Made by a program: the position numbers and the translations under genes
Notes under the pieces: generated by a model
Database searches by the model: none
What the model saw: only the letters and a program-made list of their open reading frames with translations
Told to the model about the DNA's origin: nothing
From: Ferrithrix thermotolerans DSM 19514
Lineage (GTDB): Bacteria; Actinomycetota; Acidimicrobiia; Acidimicrobiales; CAIXPF01
Assembly (NCBI GenBank): GCA_945906305.1
Contig: CAMDQT010000019.1
Span: 1 to 64,000, forward strand
DNA: 64,000 nucleotides
Direction of reading: 5' to 3'
In this document: positions 52,321 to 61,470 of the stretch, one piece after another
Layout: every line of letters starts with the position of its first letter
How positions within the stretch are numbered: the first letter of the stretch is position 1

Positions 52321-53667
52321 ATGTCCGCGGTGGCGAACAAGGTGCGCCGGGGTCCGGCCCAGCTGCATCGGCGGCGGCATGGGCCCGTCGTTAGTCCCCT
52401 CGTTCGTCTTGCCCGCAGTCACGGGGCCGCCGCCGCCGGTGGCGGCGCGGTGGCCATCGCTCTGGCCGGTTCGCTGTTCTTTTCGTTGGATTATCAGGCC
52501 GCACGGTGGCGGGTGGTGCTGTATCTGGTGCTCACCTTGGCCCCTTTCGCCGTGGTGGCACCGCTCATCGGCCCGGCCATCGATCGCCTCCGCGGCGGTG
52601 CCCGCTGGATCATGGTGGGTAGTTGCCTCACCCGTGCCGTGATCGCGCTGCTGATGGTGGGCCACATCGACACCCTGTTGTTGTTTCCTGAGGCCTTTGT
52701 GATGCTGGTCATGGCCAAGGGTTACACCGTGGCCAGAAGTGCCTACCTCCCGACGGTCGTGCCGGCCGATGAAACGCTGGTGGCCGCTAACTCCAAGCTG
52801 GCGGTGTTGGCACCCGTGGCGGCGGCAGCGGGTGGGTTCAGCGCCCTCGTGGCGATGAAGCTAGGTGGCGCGGCGTGGGCGGTCGGCGTGGCGGCGTTGT
52901 GGCTAGCGGCGGCAAGCGTGCTCGCAGTGTCCGTTCCGCCCTCGTCGGCTCGCGTGTTGGGCCCGCCGACCGAACTCGAGAAGGGCGCGCTCTCCGGTGC
53001 CGGGTTGCGAGTGGCGGCGTCGGCGATGGGACTGCTGCGGGTCGCAATTGGGTTCTTGACCCTGTTGGTCGCCTTCGAGCTTCGTGCTCGCCGCGCCGCG
53101 CCATTCGAGTTTGCCCTGGTCCTCGGTCCGATCGGAGTTGGAGCGATCGCAGGGGCTGCAGTTGCGCCGCAAGTGCGGGCCAAGCTGAGCGAATCGCGGA
53201 TGCTCGGGGGAGCGTTGCTGGTCACGGCGGGAGCGGCGCTGCTCGGCGCCCTGCTCGGCGGTCTGGTCGGGGCGGGGTTGATTGGGGCTGCGGTGGCCAT
53301 GGTGTCCGCCTCGGCCCGACTTGGGTTCGATGCGCTGGTACAACGCGACACCCCCCACGCCGACCAGGGTCGCGCCTTTGCCACCTACGAAGCCCGTTTC
53401 CAGTCGCTCTGGGTGGTGGGCGCGCTGGCCGGGGCCCTCTTGCCGTTCCCGTTACGGTTGGGCTTCATCTTGGTCGCCCTGGCGGCGTTGGCGGCGAGCA
53501 TCCTGTTTGTGTTGGGTCGACGAGCCATCGCCACCGGCAGCGCGCCGCCCACGTTGAGCTCGGCGGTGATCCGGGCGATGTCCGAACCGGTGCCAGGCGA
53601 CGGATCGGACCGAACCTTGGCCCGTGAAGCGCGGCCCAGGTCCGATCATGATGGCGACCCGCGGTGA
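52321..53667 (+). CDS. MFS-like integral membrane transporter
   Basis: ATG 52321; multiple hydrophobic helices; VARSAYLPTVVPADETLVAANSKLAVLAPVAAAAGG. Confidence 0.8.
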   Translation: MSAVANKVRRGPAQLHRRRHGPVVSPLVRLARSHGAAAAGGGAVAIALAGSLFFSLDYQAARWRVVLYLVLTLAPFAVVAPLIGPAIDRLRGGARWIMVGSCLTRAVIALLMVGHIDTLLLFPEAFVMLVMAKGYTVARSAYLPTVVPADETLVAANSKLAVLAPVAAAAGGFSALVAMKLGGAAWAVGVAALWLAAASVLAVSVPPSSARVLGPPTELEKGALSGAGLRVAASAMGLLRVAIGFLTLLVAFELRARRAAPFEFALVLGPIGVGAIAGAAVAPQVRAKLSESRMLGGALLVTAGAALLGALLGGLVGAGLIGAAVAMVSASARLGFDALVQRDTPHADQGRAFATYEARFQSLWVVGALAGALLPFPLRLGFILVALAALAASILFVLGRRAIATGSAPPTLSSAVIRAMSEPVPGDGSDRTLAREARPRSDHDGDPR

Positions 53668-54164
53668 GGGTCCGGGCGCTGGTGCTCTCCGACACCCACG
53701 TGTCGAGTTCGACGAGCCGGGTCCTTCCCCGCGCCGTTCTCGAAGCCGCCGCCACGGCCGATGTCATCGTGCATGCCGGCGATTTCGTTGGACCCGAGGT
53801 GCTTGAGGCGCTGTCGGCGCTTGCCCCGGTGCATGCGGTACTCGGTAACAACGACCACGGATTGGTCGGCCGGCTTCCCGCCACGACCGAGTTCGATCTC
53901 GGCGGGGTGTCCTTCGCCGTGGTGCACGACAGCGGTCCGACCGCCGGGCGCTCGAATCGGCTGGCGCGGATGTTCCCCACCGCCGAGCTTGTGGTGTTCG
54001 GCCATTCCCACCAGCCATGGAGCAGCCCGGGCGTGAACGGCCAGTGGCTGTTGAACCCCGGTTCGCCAACCCAACGTCGACGCGCTCCGACCCACACCTT
54101 TGCCTGGGTGGAGGCTGGCGACGGCAGGCAGTTGTGCGCCACCGTGGTGCACGTCGAGAGTTGA
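53664..54164 (+). CDS. YfcE/MJ0936-type metallophosphoesterase
   Basis: LVLSDTHV; HAGDFVG; VLGNNDH; VFGHSHQPW; LLNPGSPTQRR. Confidence 0.92.
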   Translation: MRVRALVLSDTHVSSSTSRVLPRAVLEAAATADVIVHAGDFVGPEVLEALSALAPVHAVLGNNDHGLVGRLPATTEFDLGGVSFAVVHDSGPTAGRSNRLARMFPTAELVVFGHSHQPWSSPGVNGQWLLNPGSPTQRRRAPTHTFAWVEAGDGRQLCATVVHVES

Positions 54165-54199
54165 GGGTCGGCTCGGCGCGCCCACCACGCCGCGGCCGA

Positions 54200-55396
54200 T
54201 CAGCGACTGATGAACTCCACCCGTGCCAGCCACAGGCCTGGGGCGGTGATCTCCGCCGGGGTGGGCAGGGTTTCGGTTTGTTCCCACAACCGTGCCAGGC
54301 CGTTCACCCCGGCCCGTTCGAGCACACCGGCCACGAAGGACGCGCCCCGGTCATAGGAGGCCTGGGTGAGTTCGAGGCCGAGCATGCGAGCCACGAATTG
54401 GTCGGCGTCACCGGCCTCGACCCGGCGTCGCCGTAACGCCTCGGTGAGCCGCCCGGCCGAGCCCAGCAGCCGGTGGGCCAGCTGATCGATGACGTGGTCG
54501 ACGTAGCCGAGGACGACCGCGATGAGGGCCTCGAGCGACGGGAGCATGGCCTGTTGCTCTGGGGAACGGATAACCCCGAGCAGGACGGTGGGGTCGTTGA
54601 AGAGTGACCGTAGGCCGTCCAGGTCGCTCATCGAGGACACGTCGAGTCCTCCCAGCGCTTGCTCCAAAGCGGCTGGGTCGGCCCGGAACGCCGAGACGTA
54701 GCGTTCCAGCAATTCGCTCAGTTTGGCTTCGACGTGGGGTAGCGACAGCACGGCGTGGTGGGTCAACTCCGACAGGCACACCCACATCCGCAGGTCCCGC
54801 GGTTCGATCGACCATTGCTCGGCGAACGCGTCGATGTTGGGGGCGACGAGTTGCACCACGGCGCAGGTCGGCCGGGCCAAGGGCAGGTGGTAGGTGCCTA
54901 GGGCTTTTTCGGCCAGATGGCCCACCATCGAACCGGTGGTCATTCCCAACATGAGCGGGGCCATCATCGACATGATGCCGCTGAACATGGCCGCCATCGG
55001 ATCCTTGGCCCCGTCATCCTGAGCGGCGTTCGGCGGACGGTTCAGCGCCGCGGACAGCTTCTCGAACAGCGGCCGGTAGTCACGCACCGTTTGGTGGGCC
55101 CACTGGCTACGGGTCACGGGCAGAACCGCGAGATCGCCCCCCGCACCGCGTAGCGGCAGGCCGGTGACCTCCTCCACGTGCATCGCGGCGATCCGGGCGA
55201 ACTGCTCTAGTTCGATACGGGCCGCAGGGTCGACATTGGATTCGGAGGACCCTCCGGTGGCGATGGAGACCGCCATCTGGGTGGCTGCGTCCCACGGCGA
55301 TCCGCCCTGAGAACCCAACATCGCCATGAGGTCGCCGAGAAAAGGAAGGCCGGCGAAGGGGTTGTCGTCGCCGGCCGGTCGGTCGGGGGTGCTCAC
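54200..55396 (-). CDS. DUF2342-type zinc-dependent metalloprotease-like protein
   Basis: In ORF 54200..55654, GTG 55396; NPFAGLPFLGDLMAMLG; VCLSELTHHAVL (ExxH); LVAPNIDAFAEQW. Confidence 0.82.
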   Translation of the reverse strand: MSTPDRPAGDDNPFAGLPFLGDLMAMLGSQGGSPWDAATQMAVSIATGGSSESNVDPAARIELEQFARIAAMHVEEVTGLPLRGAGGDLAVLPVTRSQWAHQTVRDYRPLFEKLSAALNRPPNAAQDDGAKDPMAAMFSGIMSMMAPLMLGMTTGSMVGHLAEKALGTYHLPLARPTCAVVQLVAPNIDAFAEQWSIEPRDLRMWVCLSELTHHAVLSLPHVEAKLSELLERYVSAFRADPAALEQALGGLDVSSMSDLDGLRSLFNDPTVLLGVIRSPEQQAMLPSLEALIAVVLGYVDHVIDQLAHRLLGSAGRLTEALRRRRVEAGDADQFVARMLGLELTQASYDRGASFVAGVLERAGVNGLARLWEQTETLPTPAEITAPGLWLARVEFISR

Positions 55397-55451
55397 GGCT
55401 TTGATGGTAGAACGGCGACGCCCCTTGAGGCGGGCTGAATCAGCACGGCGC

Positions 55452-56807
55452 CTAGAAGGACTGCACCGCGGTGGTGGTCGAGGCGGTGGTCGTACCCTGC
55501 GCCGCGGGGCCGCTCGTGGGCTTCGTCGTGCCCGGCAGGGATGTACTGGCCGGAGGCATCGCGGTGGTCGACGTCGAGGTGGTCGCCGTCCCTCCGAGCG
55601 TCGAGGACGCTTCGGGTGGTTGGGCCAGCACGGTGAAACAGCGTTGTACGGCACCGGCGCGCAGGTATTCGATGGCGACGGTGTCCGTCGGTCGCAACTC
55701 GCGCAGGGCCATGACCAGATTGGTCATGGACTGCACGGTCGTGATGTTGAGTTTGGTCACCACGTCGCCCGAGCGCAGCCCGCACCGGGCGGCAGGGCTG
55801 TCCACCGCCACATTGTTGAGGACCGCTCCGCCGGCAATGGCCAGCTCCAAGGCATCGGCAGCGGGCAGGTCGCTGCCGGAGATGCCCAACCAGACCCGCG
55901 TCGGGAAGCCGGTTCGGATCAAGCTGTCGGCGGTGGATGTCAGCTCGCGGGTCGGCAAGGCGAACCCGAATCGTTCAACCCCGGTCTCGTCGGTAGCCAT
56001 CACCACCATGACGCCGATGAGCGACCCGGTGGCGTCGACGAGGGCACCCCCCTTGGCCTCGGGGGTGATGTTGGCGTCGGTGCGAAGCAGGTTCTGGACC
56101 TCGACGCCACCGCGGGTGCGCACGATGTTGTCGACCGAACCGATGAGGGCCTTGGCCACCGTTGCGGACCGCGAGGCCGAGGTGGCGGCGCCGACCACGA
56201 TGGCATCGGAACCCGCTTCGATCCGGGCCGGGGTGAACGGCGCCGGATCGAGGTGCTCGCCCGTCAGATGCAGTACGGCGAGGTTCGTGTACTGATCGCT
56301 ACCGACGAGTTCGGCCCGCTTGCGACGCTCGCCGTTGAGGACCAAGGTGATGCGCTCCGCGTCGAGCACGAGGTCTCGGCTGGTGACGAGGTAGGTGCCG
56401 TCCGAGGTGCTGCTGAAGGCAATAGCCGTGCCGGTACGGGTCTGGGCGCCCCCCGTGGTCTCGACCCGGGTGAGGGAGGGTTCGAGATGGCGCACGATCT
56501 CGGGCCAACTCGCCGGTTCGGTGCTGGCAGCGAACGTTGCCGGCGGGCTTGTCACCGCCACCGGCGCCTGCCCGACCGCGTTGCGGTTGAAGGCCCCGCC
56601 TGCGGTTAGCGCCCCTACGGTGAGGATGGAACCGAGCAGGCTGGTGGCCACGGCGAAACCGATCAGCTTGCCGTTGGAGACCTCACGGCGGCGTCGTGCG
56701 GCGTGCACGATGCCTCCCACCTCGCTGGGGTGACGCCAGATGCGGTCCTCGGGGGGCAGCGGACGGCCGAAGCCTATTTCGCTGTCGTCGGAGCCGTCCT
56801 CGGTCAC
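55452..56807 (-). CDS. HtrA/DegP-like trypsin-PDZ membrane protein with substituted catalytic triad
   Basis: TM FAVATSLLGSILTVGALTAGG; GTAIAFSSTSDGTYLVTSRDLVLDAERITLVLNG; DQYTNLAVL; DANITPEAKGGALVD; PDZ VAVDSPAARCGLRSGDVVTKLN. Confidence 0.85.
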   Translation of the reverse strand: MTEDGSDDSEIGFGRPLPPEDRIWRHPSEVGGIVHAARRRREVSNGKLIGFAVATSLLGSILTVGALTAGGAFNRNAVGQAPVAVTSPPATFAASTEPASWPEIVRHLEPSLTRVETTGGAQTRTGTAIAFSSTSDGTYLVTSRDLVLDAERITLVLNGERRKRAELVGSDQYTNLAVLHLTGEHLDPAPFTPARIEAGSDAIVVGAATSASRSATVAKALIGSVDNIVRTRGGVEVQNLLRTDANITPEAKGGALVDATGSLIGVMVVMATDETGVERFGFALPTRELTSTADSLIRTGFPTRVWLGISGSDLPAADALELAIAGGAVLNNVAVDSPAARCGLRSGDVVTKLNITTVQSMTNLVMALRELRPTDTVAIEYLRAGAVQRCFTVLAQPPEASSTLGGTATTSTSTTAMPPASTSLPGTTKPTSGPAAQGTTTASTTTAVQSF

Positions 56808-56893
56808 TGCGGCAGACTATCGAGCGATTCGGTAGCGCGGTCATCGGGTGGCCGTCACGGTTCTATATCGTCCCGGCGATCTATCGTGGGAAG

Positions 56894-57364
56894 GTGAAGT
56901 GTCCCGAGCATGGCGAAACCTGGGTGGGGCTGACCGATCAACCGCTTCCGGTCAACGCGGTCAGCGACTGGGCAGTTCGGCCTGATTGCGGCGCGATGGT
57001 GCTGTTCTCGGGCACGGCGAGGGACCATGCCGCTGGTCGGCCGAATGTGGCGCGGCTCGAGTATGAGGCCTACGAGGAGCAGGTGGAGCCGAGGTTGGCG
57101 GCCTTGGCGGCCGAAATGCGTCGGCGTTGGCCCGATATCGGCCGCGTCGCCATGATCCACCGGGTGGGCCCGCTGCAGATCGGGGAGTCTGCGGTTGTGG
57201 TGGCTGTTTCCTCGCCCCACCGGGGCACCGCCTTTGCAGCCGCCGCATTCGGGATCGACACCCTCAAATCGACGGTGCCCATCTGGAAACGTGAGACGTG
57301 GGCCGGGGGCGAGAGCTGGGGCCTCGAGGCACAGCACCTGGCCGAAATCGAGGGGAAAGGCTGA
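56894..57364 (+). CDS. moaE: Molybdopterin synthase catalytic subunit
   Basis: GAMVLFSGTARDHAAGR; LEYEAYEEQVEPRL; IHRVGPLQIGESAVVVAVSSPHRGTAF; VPIWKRE. Confidence 0.9.
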   Translation: MKCPEHGETWVGLTDQPLPVNAVSDWAVRPDCGAMVLFSGTARDHAAGRPNVARLEYEAYEEQVEPRLAALAAEMRRRWPDIGRVAMIHRVGPLQIGESAVVVAVSSPHRGTAFAAAAFGIDTLKSTVPIWKRETWAGGESWGLEAQHLAEIEGKG

Positions 57365-57367
57365 TCG

Positions 57368-57655
57368 ATGGGCAACTTGGTGTATCTGGCCATCGCTATC
57401 GGGCTGTCGACCCTTGGCGTGGTGACGCTGTGGGTTGTTCGCCATCGCCCGCGCTCGATGCAACACCAGATCGACGATTTCTCCCGGGAACTGCGCGCCC
57501 TGCGATCCAGCGACGTTCCGGCCCGACGGCACGAAGCGCATCTCGACCGCGTTGAGCCGATGCCGATCCGTCCGAACGTGCCAGACCCGCCTCCGCCCGC
57601 AGCACGAACGCCCGAACCGCCCCAAGACCGGCGACGGTCCGCCACGGAGTCTTAG
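57368..57655 (+). CDS. Small single-TM hypothetical protein
   Basis: ATG 57368 close to moaE stop; TM then Pro-rich tail; directly upstream of mreB. Confidence 0.6.
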   Translation: MGNLVYLAIAIGLSTLGVVTLWVVRHRPRSMQHQIDDFSRELRALRSSDVPARRHEAHLDRVEPMPIRPNVPDPPPPAARTPEPPQDRRRSATES

Positions 57656-57658
57656 GTC

Positions 57659-58669
57659 CTGGCTCGCGACCTCGCTATTGACCTCGGCACCGCCAACACC
57701 TTGGTGTACGCACGGGGAGAAGGCATCGTGCTGAACGAGCCTTCGGTCATCGCGCTCAACACGCAGACCGGTGACGTGCTGGCGATGGGCCAGGAAGCCT
57801 GGCGCATGATCGGGCGGACCCCGTCGAACATCGTGGCGGTTCGTCCGCTGCGTAAGGGTGCGATCACCGACTTCGACATCACCCAACGCATGATCCGTTT
57901 GGTGCTGCAGCGGGCCGGGGTCAACCGCTTCAACCGCCCTCGAGTGGTGATCTGCGTCCCCTCGGCCATCACGCCGGTGGAGCGTCGGGCCGTCATCGAG
58001 GCCGCCCGCCGCGCTGGCGCGGCCGAGGCCCAACTCCTCGACCAGCCGATGGCGGCGGCGATAGGCGCCGGGCTGCCCATCAACGAACCGATTGCCAACA
58101 TGGTGGTGGACATCGGCGGTGGCACCTCGGAAACGGCGTTGATCTCCCTCGGCGGCAAAGTGGCCCTCGAAGCGGTGCGGGTGGGAAGTTTCGACCTCGA
58201 TTCGGCCATTGCGGGCCACATCCGGCGTGCCTACGGCATCGCCATCGGCGAACGGACGGCGGAGGCCATCAAGATTGCGGTGGGATCCGCCTATCCGATG
58301 GCCAACGAAAAAGCGGCCGAAGTGCGTGGCCGGGAGCTGACCAGCGGGTTGCCGCGCACCGTGGTGCTCGCCGCGGAGGAAGTACGCGACTGGATCCGCG
58401 AGCCGGTGAACACCATTGTGGACTCGGTGCTGCGTTGTCTGGGGGCGGCCCCTCCGGAGCTGGCCCGAGATCTGATCGGCCGGGGTATCTACCTCGTCGG
58501 CGGGGGCAGCCTGCTGCGTGGGCTCGATGTGCGCCTCGCGGAGGCCACCCTGGTGCCGGTGCACCACGTGGATGCCCCGCTTGAGAGCGTCGTGCTCGGC
58601 GCCGGACATTGCATCGAGTCCCTCGGCGTACTCAAGGGCGTGTTCGCCACCAACCGGCCCTCGGCTTGA
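57659..58669 (+). CDS. mreB: MreB-family rod-shape/actin-like protein, inferred CTG start
   Basis: (L/M)ARDLAIDLGTANTLVYARGEGIVLNEPSVIAL begins at CTG 57659; DIGGGTSETALISLGG; YLVGGGSLLRGLD; GGAG 9 nt upstream. Confidence 0.88.
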   Translation: MARDLAIDLGTANTLVYARGEGIVLNEPSVIALNTQTGDVLAMGQEAWRMIGRTPSNIVAVRPLRKGAITDFDITQRMIRLVLQRAGVNRFNRPRVVICVPSAITPVERRAVIEAARRAGAAEAQLLDQPMAAAIGAGLPINEPIANMVVDIGGGTSETALISLGGKVALEAVRVGSFDLDSAIAGHIRRAYGIAIGERTAEAIKIAVGSAYPMANEKAAEVRGRELTSGLPRTVVLAAEEVRDWIREPVNTIVDSVLRCLGAAPPELARDLIGRGIYLVGGGSLLRGLDVRLAEATLVPVHHVDAPLESVVLGAGHCIESLGVLKGVFATNRPSA

Positions 58670-58713
58670 GCCAGCCCGCGGTGACAGGCCTTTAGGGCCG
58701 GTCGCGGCGCTGG

Positions 58714-59430
58714 TTAGGAAGGGCCGGTCGCGGACGTGTCTGGCGTTTCGGGGTCGTCCGCCTCGCCGATGCGTAACAGTTCCTCGGCGGCGTCTCGCAC
58801 CTGCCAGTCGCGATCTTCGGTGGCGGCGCGTAGCGCGGCGTCGATGTCGACCCCGTCGAAGGCGACGAGGGCCAGCACGGCGCGACGACGGATGTTCGCC
58901 TTGTCGTTCATGGCTGCGAGCACCGCCGCTCGCCCCCCGGCCATGGGGTCCGCGTGGCCGAGTTCGTGCTCCGCGGGGCTTTCGGCGGCCAGTGAACCGA
59001 TGGCGGCCACTGCGGCTTCGCGCACCAGCGGGTCACGGTGCTCGGTGGCGAGTTCAACGAGGCGGGCCAGCACCTCGGTGAGCTCGCGATCGTGGGGCCG
59101 TTCACCCGCGGCCCAGGCTCCGGCCTCGATCACCAGCGGATCGCGATCGCGCAGGATTGTCGTCAACGAGACGCCATCATGGTGAGCCGCGAGTTCCGCC
59201 GCTCGTCGGCGCACCAGTGGATCGGGATCGGCGAGCGCAGCTCGCAGGACGTCATCGTGCAGGGCGTCGCAGCGCCTCAGCGCGGTCAACACGGTGGCGC
59301 GAACGCTCGGGTGTGGATCTTTGAGTAGGTCGCGTAGGGTGTCGGTGTCCCCGAGGTGTCCGGCGAGTGCTGCCGTTTGGCGTCGTAGGGCTTCAGGTCG
59401 GTCAGTCACAAGTTGGTGAACCGTCCTCAT
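58714..59430 (-). CDS. HEAT-repeat protein
   Basis: Tandem HEAT-like repeats (DPHPSVRATVLTALRRCD, DPDPLVRRRAAELAAH, HRDPLVREAAVAAIGSLA); ATG 59430. Confidence 0.8.
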   Translation of the reverse strand: MRTVHQLVTDRPEALRRQTAALAGHLGDTDTLRDLLKDPHPSVRATVLTALRRCDALHDDVLRAALADPDPLVRRRAAELAAHHDGVSLTTILRDRDPLVIEAGAWAAGERPHDRELTEVLARLVELATEHRDPLVREAAVAAIGSLAAESPAEHELGHADPMAGGRAAVLAAMNDKANIRRRAVLALVAFDGVDIDAALRAATEDRDWQVRDAAEELLRIGEADDPETPDTSATGPS

Positions 59431-59441
59431 CGATTGTGAGT

Positions 59442-59455
59442 AGGACAATTGTCCT
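59442..59455. promoter_or_regulatory. 14-bp perfect palindrome AGGACAATTGTCCT
   Basis: Read directly; in divergent gap between HEAT gene and 59521 gene. Confidence 0.45.
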
Positions 59456-59520
59456 GCTTCAGGTTTCAGTTTTCGACGTAGTGCGCCGATGAGTCAGATG
59501 TCGAAGAAGGAGGACCAGCC

Positions 59521-59955
59521 GTGTCCCATATGGTCATCTACCGAAGTGTGGACGGGAAGCCAGGCTTTCAGCAGACCGATGATCTGGCCAGTGCGGTGGA
59601 GTTCGTGGAGCGCCTGCGCAACCTCGAGGGTGTGGAGAGCGCTCGGATCTACCGGCTTGAGCAAGTGAACTTCCGTTTCCAACCGTACTTCCAGGTTCAG
59701 CTCGATACCGGCGACGCGGCCGAGATCCCAACGTCGTTGTCCGAAACGGCGCCTCGACCGGTCCCGTCCACCATGACCGAGCCGGCTCCGGTTCCACCCC
59801 GCTTGCTCAGCGCCGCGATAGCCGCCGCCGCAGCGGAGAACTACAACGGGCCGACCATCGACGTCTCCGACTCGTCGGGTCCGGCGCTCGGCTTCACGAC
59901 GACCGAGGACCAGGCTGACGGCACGGGGATCCGCCGCGGGCTGTTCGGTCGCTGA
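59521..59955 (+). CDS. Hypothetical protein
   Basis: MSHMVIYRSVDGKPGFQQTDDLASAVEFVERLRNLEGVESARIYRLEQVNFRFQPYF; AAGGAGG upstream. Confidence 0.7.
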   Translation: MSHMVIYRSVDGKPGFQQTDDLASAVEFVERLRNLEGVESARIYRLEQVNFRFQPYFQVQLDTGDAAEIPTSLSETAPRPVPSTMTEPAPVPPRLLSAAIAAAAAENYNGPTIDVSDSSGPALGFTTTEDQADGTGIRRGLFGR

Positions 59956-59957
59956 TC

Positions 59958-60000
59958 TGTGCTCACGTCGTGACGGTGTTGGTTGTGCTCACGTCGTGAC
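59958..60000. repeat. 17-bp direct repeat TGTGCTCACGTCGTGAC, two copies (59958-59974 and 59984-60000), each with TCACG-T-CGTGA
   Basis: Identical copies read directly. Confidence 0.7.
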
Positions 60001-60303
60001 CATGTGCGAAGCCAGGAGCAGCATCGCAACGGCGGATGCGCCGACGATGAGGGCCGTGGCCATCCCGAGCACCACGATGAGCACGACGAGTTCGGTAGCG
60101 GAGAGCAACCGCCGCCAGGCGGGCGGGAACGCGCGGTCGAAATAGGCCTGGCGCCGTGTTTGACGGGCCGCGGTTGCGCCGCCAGGTTCGGGGTGCGCGA
60201 CGCTGCCGTGGTGGTCTTGGGATGGTGTAGCCGAGGAGGACTCCGACGATGACACCAGCCGATGAGGCGCGCTGCGGTCTGCGGGGCCCTTCGCCATCGC
60301 CAT
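59989..60303 (-). CDS. Small C-terminal-TM membrane protein
   Basis: RRLLSATELVVLIVVLGMATALIVGASAVAMLLLASHMVTT hydrophobic tail. Confidence 0.5.
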   Translation of the reverse strand: MAMAKGPADRSAPHRLVSSSESSSATPSQDHHGSVAHPEPGGATAARQTRRQAYFDRAFPPAWRRLLSATELVVLIVVLGMATALIVGASAVAMLLLASHMVTT

Positions 60304-61412
60304 CGATCGTAGTGGCGCGTCGTCGCCGTTGGCGCCCGAAGCTGACCCTGGCGTTGTGCGTCTTTTCCGCCGTCGGCTTGGCCGGGGTGTCGCTCATCCG
60401 GCTGCCCTATTACGCGCTGCAACCCGGCCTCGTTCGGCCCACCGAGCCGATGGTCGATCTCGGTGGGGGTGTTCGTGACCCTGAGGTCGGAGAGCTCGCC
60501 TTCGCCACCGTGGTGGTGGACGGCCCGCTGAGCGTGTTGCAGGCCCTCGCCGGGTGGCTCGATGCGACGGTCGCCATCGTGCCCGAGGGCTGGGTGCTGC
60601 GCGGCCAGTCTCCGCAGCAGAACGTGCAGCACAACGAGGTGTTGATGGCCGATTCCAAACAGCTCGCGGTCCACCTTGCGCTGACGTATCTCAACCTCGC
60701 CCATTCTGGCGGCGCGTTGGTGGCGGCGGTAGAGCCAGCTTCGGCCGCGGCGGGCGTGCTCGGGGTGGGCGATGTCGTGCTTGCGGTGGGTGGGGTTGGC
60801 GTGACCAACGGCGCAGGCCTGGTCGACATCATCGGCCGCGCCGCTCCCGGTGACGTGATCGTGCTGCGGGTCTTGCCCGCCGCGATGCTGGCCACGGCGG
60901 CATCGAGCACCCCCCGAACGCGGCTCGGGGCGTTGGTTGGCCAAGCGGTCGAGGTGTCCGTCGTGCTCGCCGCAGACGGGGCGGACCCCGCCCGGGCCCG
61001 GTTGGGGGTGAACGCTCGTAACGCCTACGACGTGTCCTATCCCAGTGTGGTCAGCATCGACAGTGGGGCGGTGGGTGGTCCCTCGGCCGGACTGGCGTAC
61101 GCCCTGACGGTGATCGATCTGTTGAGCGCCGGTGATCTCACCGGGGGCCAGAAGGTGGTGGCAACGGGCAGCGTGGATCTCGACGGCACCATCGGACCGG
61201 TCGGAGGAATTGAGCAGAAGGCGGTGGCGGTTCGCCGTTCGGGGGCCAAACTGTTTCTCGTTCCGGCGTCGCAGACCGAGGCTGAGTTGCGCGAAGCGCG
61301 CCGTCTCGCCGGCGATGTCGAGCTGGTGCCGGTTGGTTCGATCGGCGATGCCCTAGCCGTGCTAGCGGCGAGGGGTGGGGCGGGAATGGTGCTGACGGTG
61401 CCCGGCGGCTGA
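60249..61412 (+). CDS. PDZ + Lon-like (S16) protease, YlbL family
   Basis: TM N-term; PDZ PASAAAGVLGVGDVVLAVGG; S16 catalytic GAVGGPSAGLAYAL and GGIEQKAVAVRRSGAK; start may be GTG 60312. Confidence 0.9.
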   Translation: MTPADEARCGLRGPSPSPSIVVARRRRWRPKLTLALCVFSAVGLAGVSLIRLPYYALQPGLVRPTEPMVDLGGGVRDPEVGELAFATVVVDGPLSVLQALAGWLDATVAIVPEGWVLRGQSPQQNVQHNEVLMADSKQLAVHLALTYLNLAHSGGALVAAVEPASAAAGVLGVGDVVLAVGGVGVTNGAGLVDIIGRAAPGDVIVLRVLPAAMLATAASSTPRTRLGALVGQAVEVSVVLAADGADPARARLGVNARNAYDVSYPSVVSIDSGAVGGPSAGLAYALTVIDLLSAGDLTGGQKVVATGSVDLDGTIGPVGGIEQKAVAVRRSGAKLFLVPASQTEAELREARRLAGDVELVPVGSIGDALAVLAARGGAGMVLTVPGG

Positions 61413-61470
61413 AGGCACGCCGGGGGAGGGATGACTCAATACGTTGGGGTGGAAGTCCTAGCATTCACCT

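Noticed and set aside
56855-58609. 584-aa antisense ORF opposite moaE/mreB
   Set aside because: Shadow ORF opposite well-supported genes, no domain
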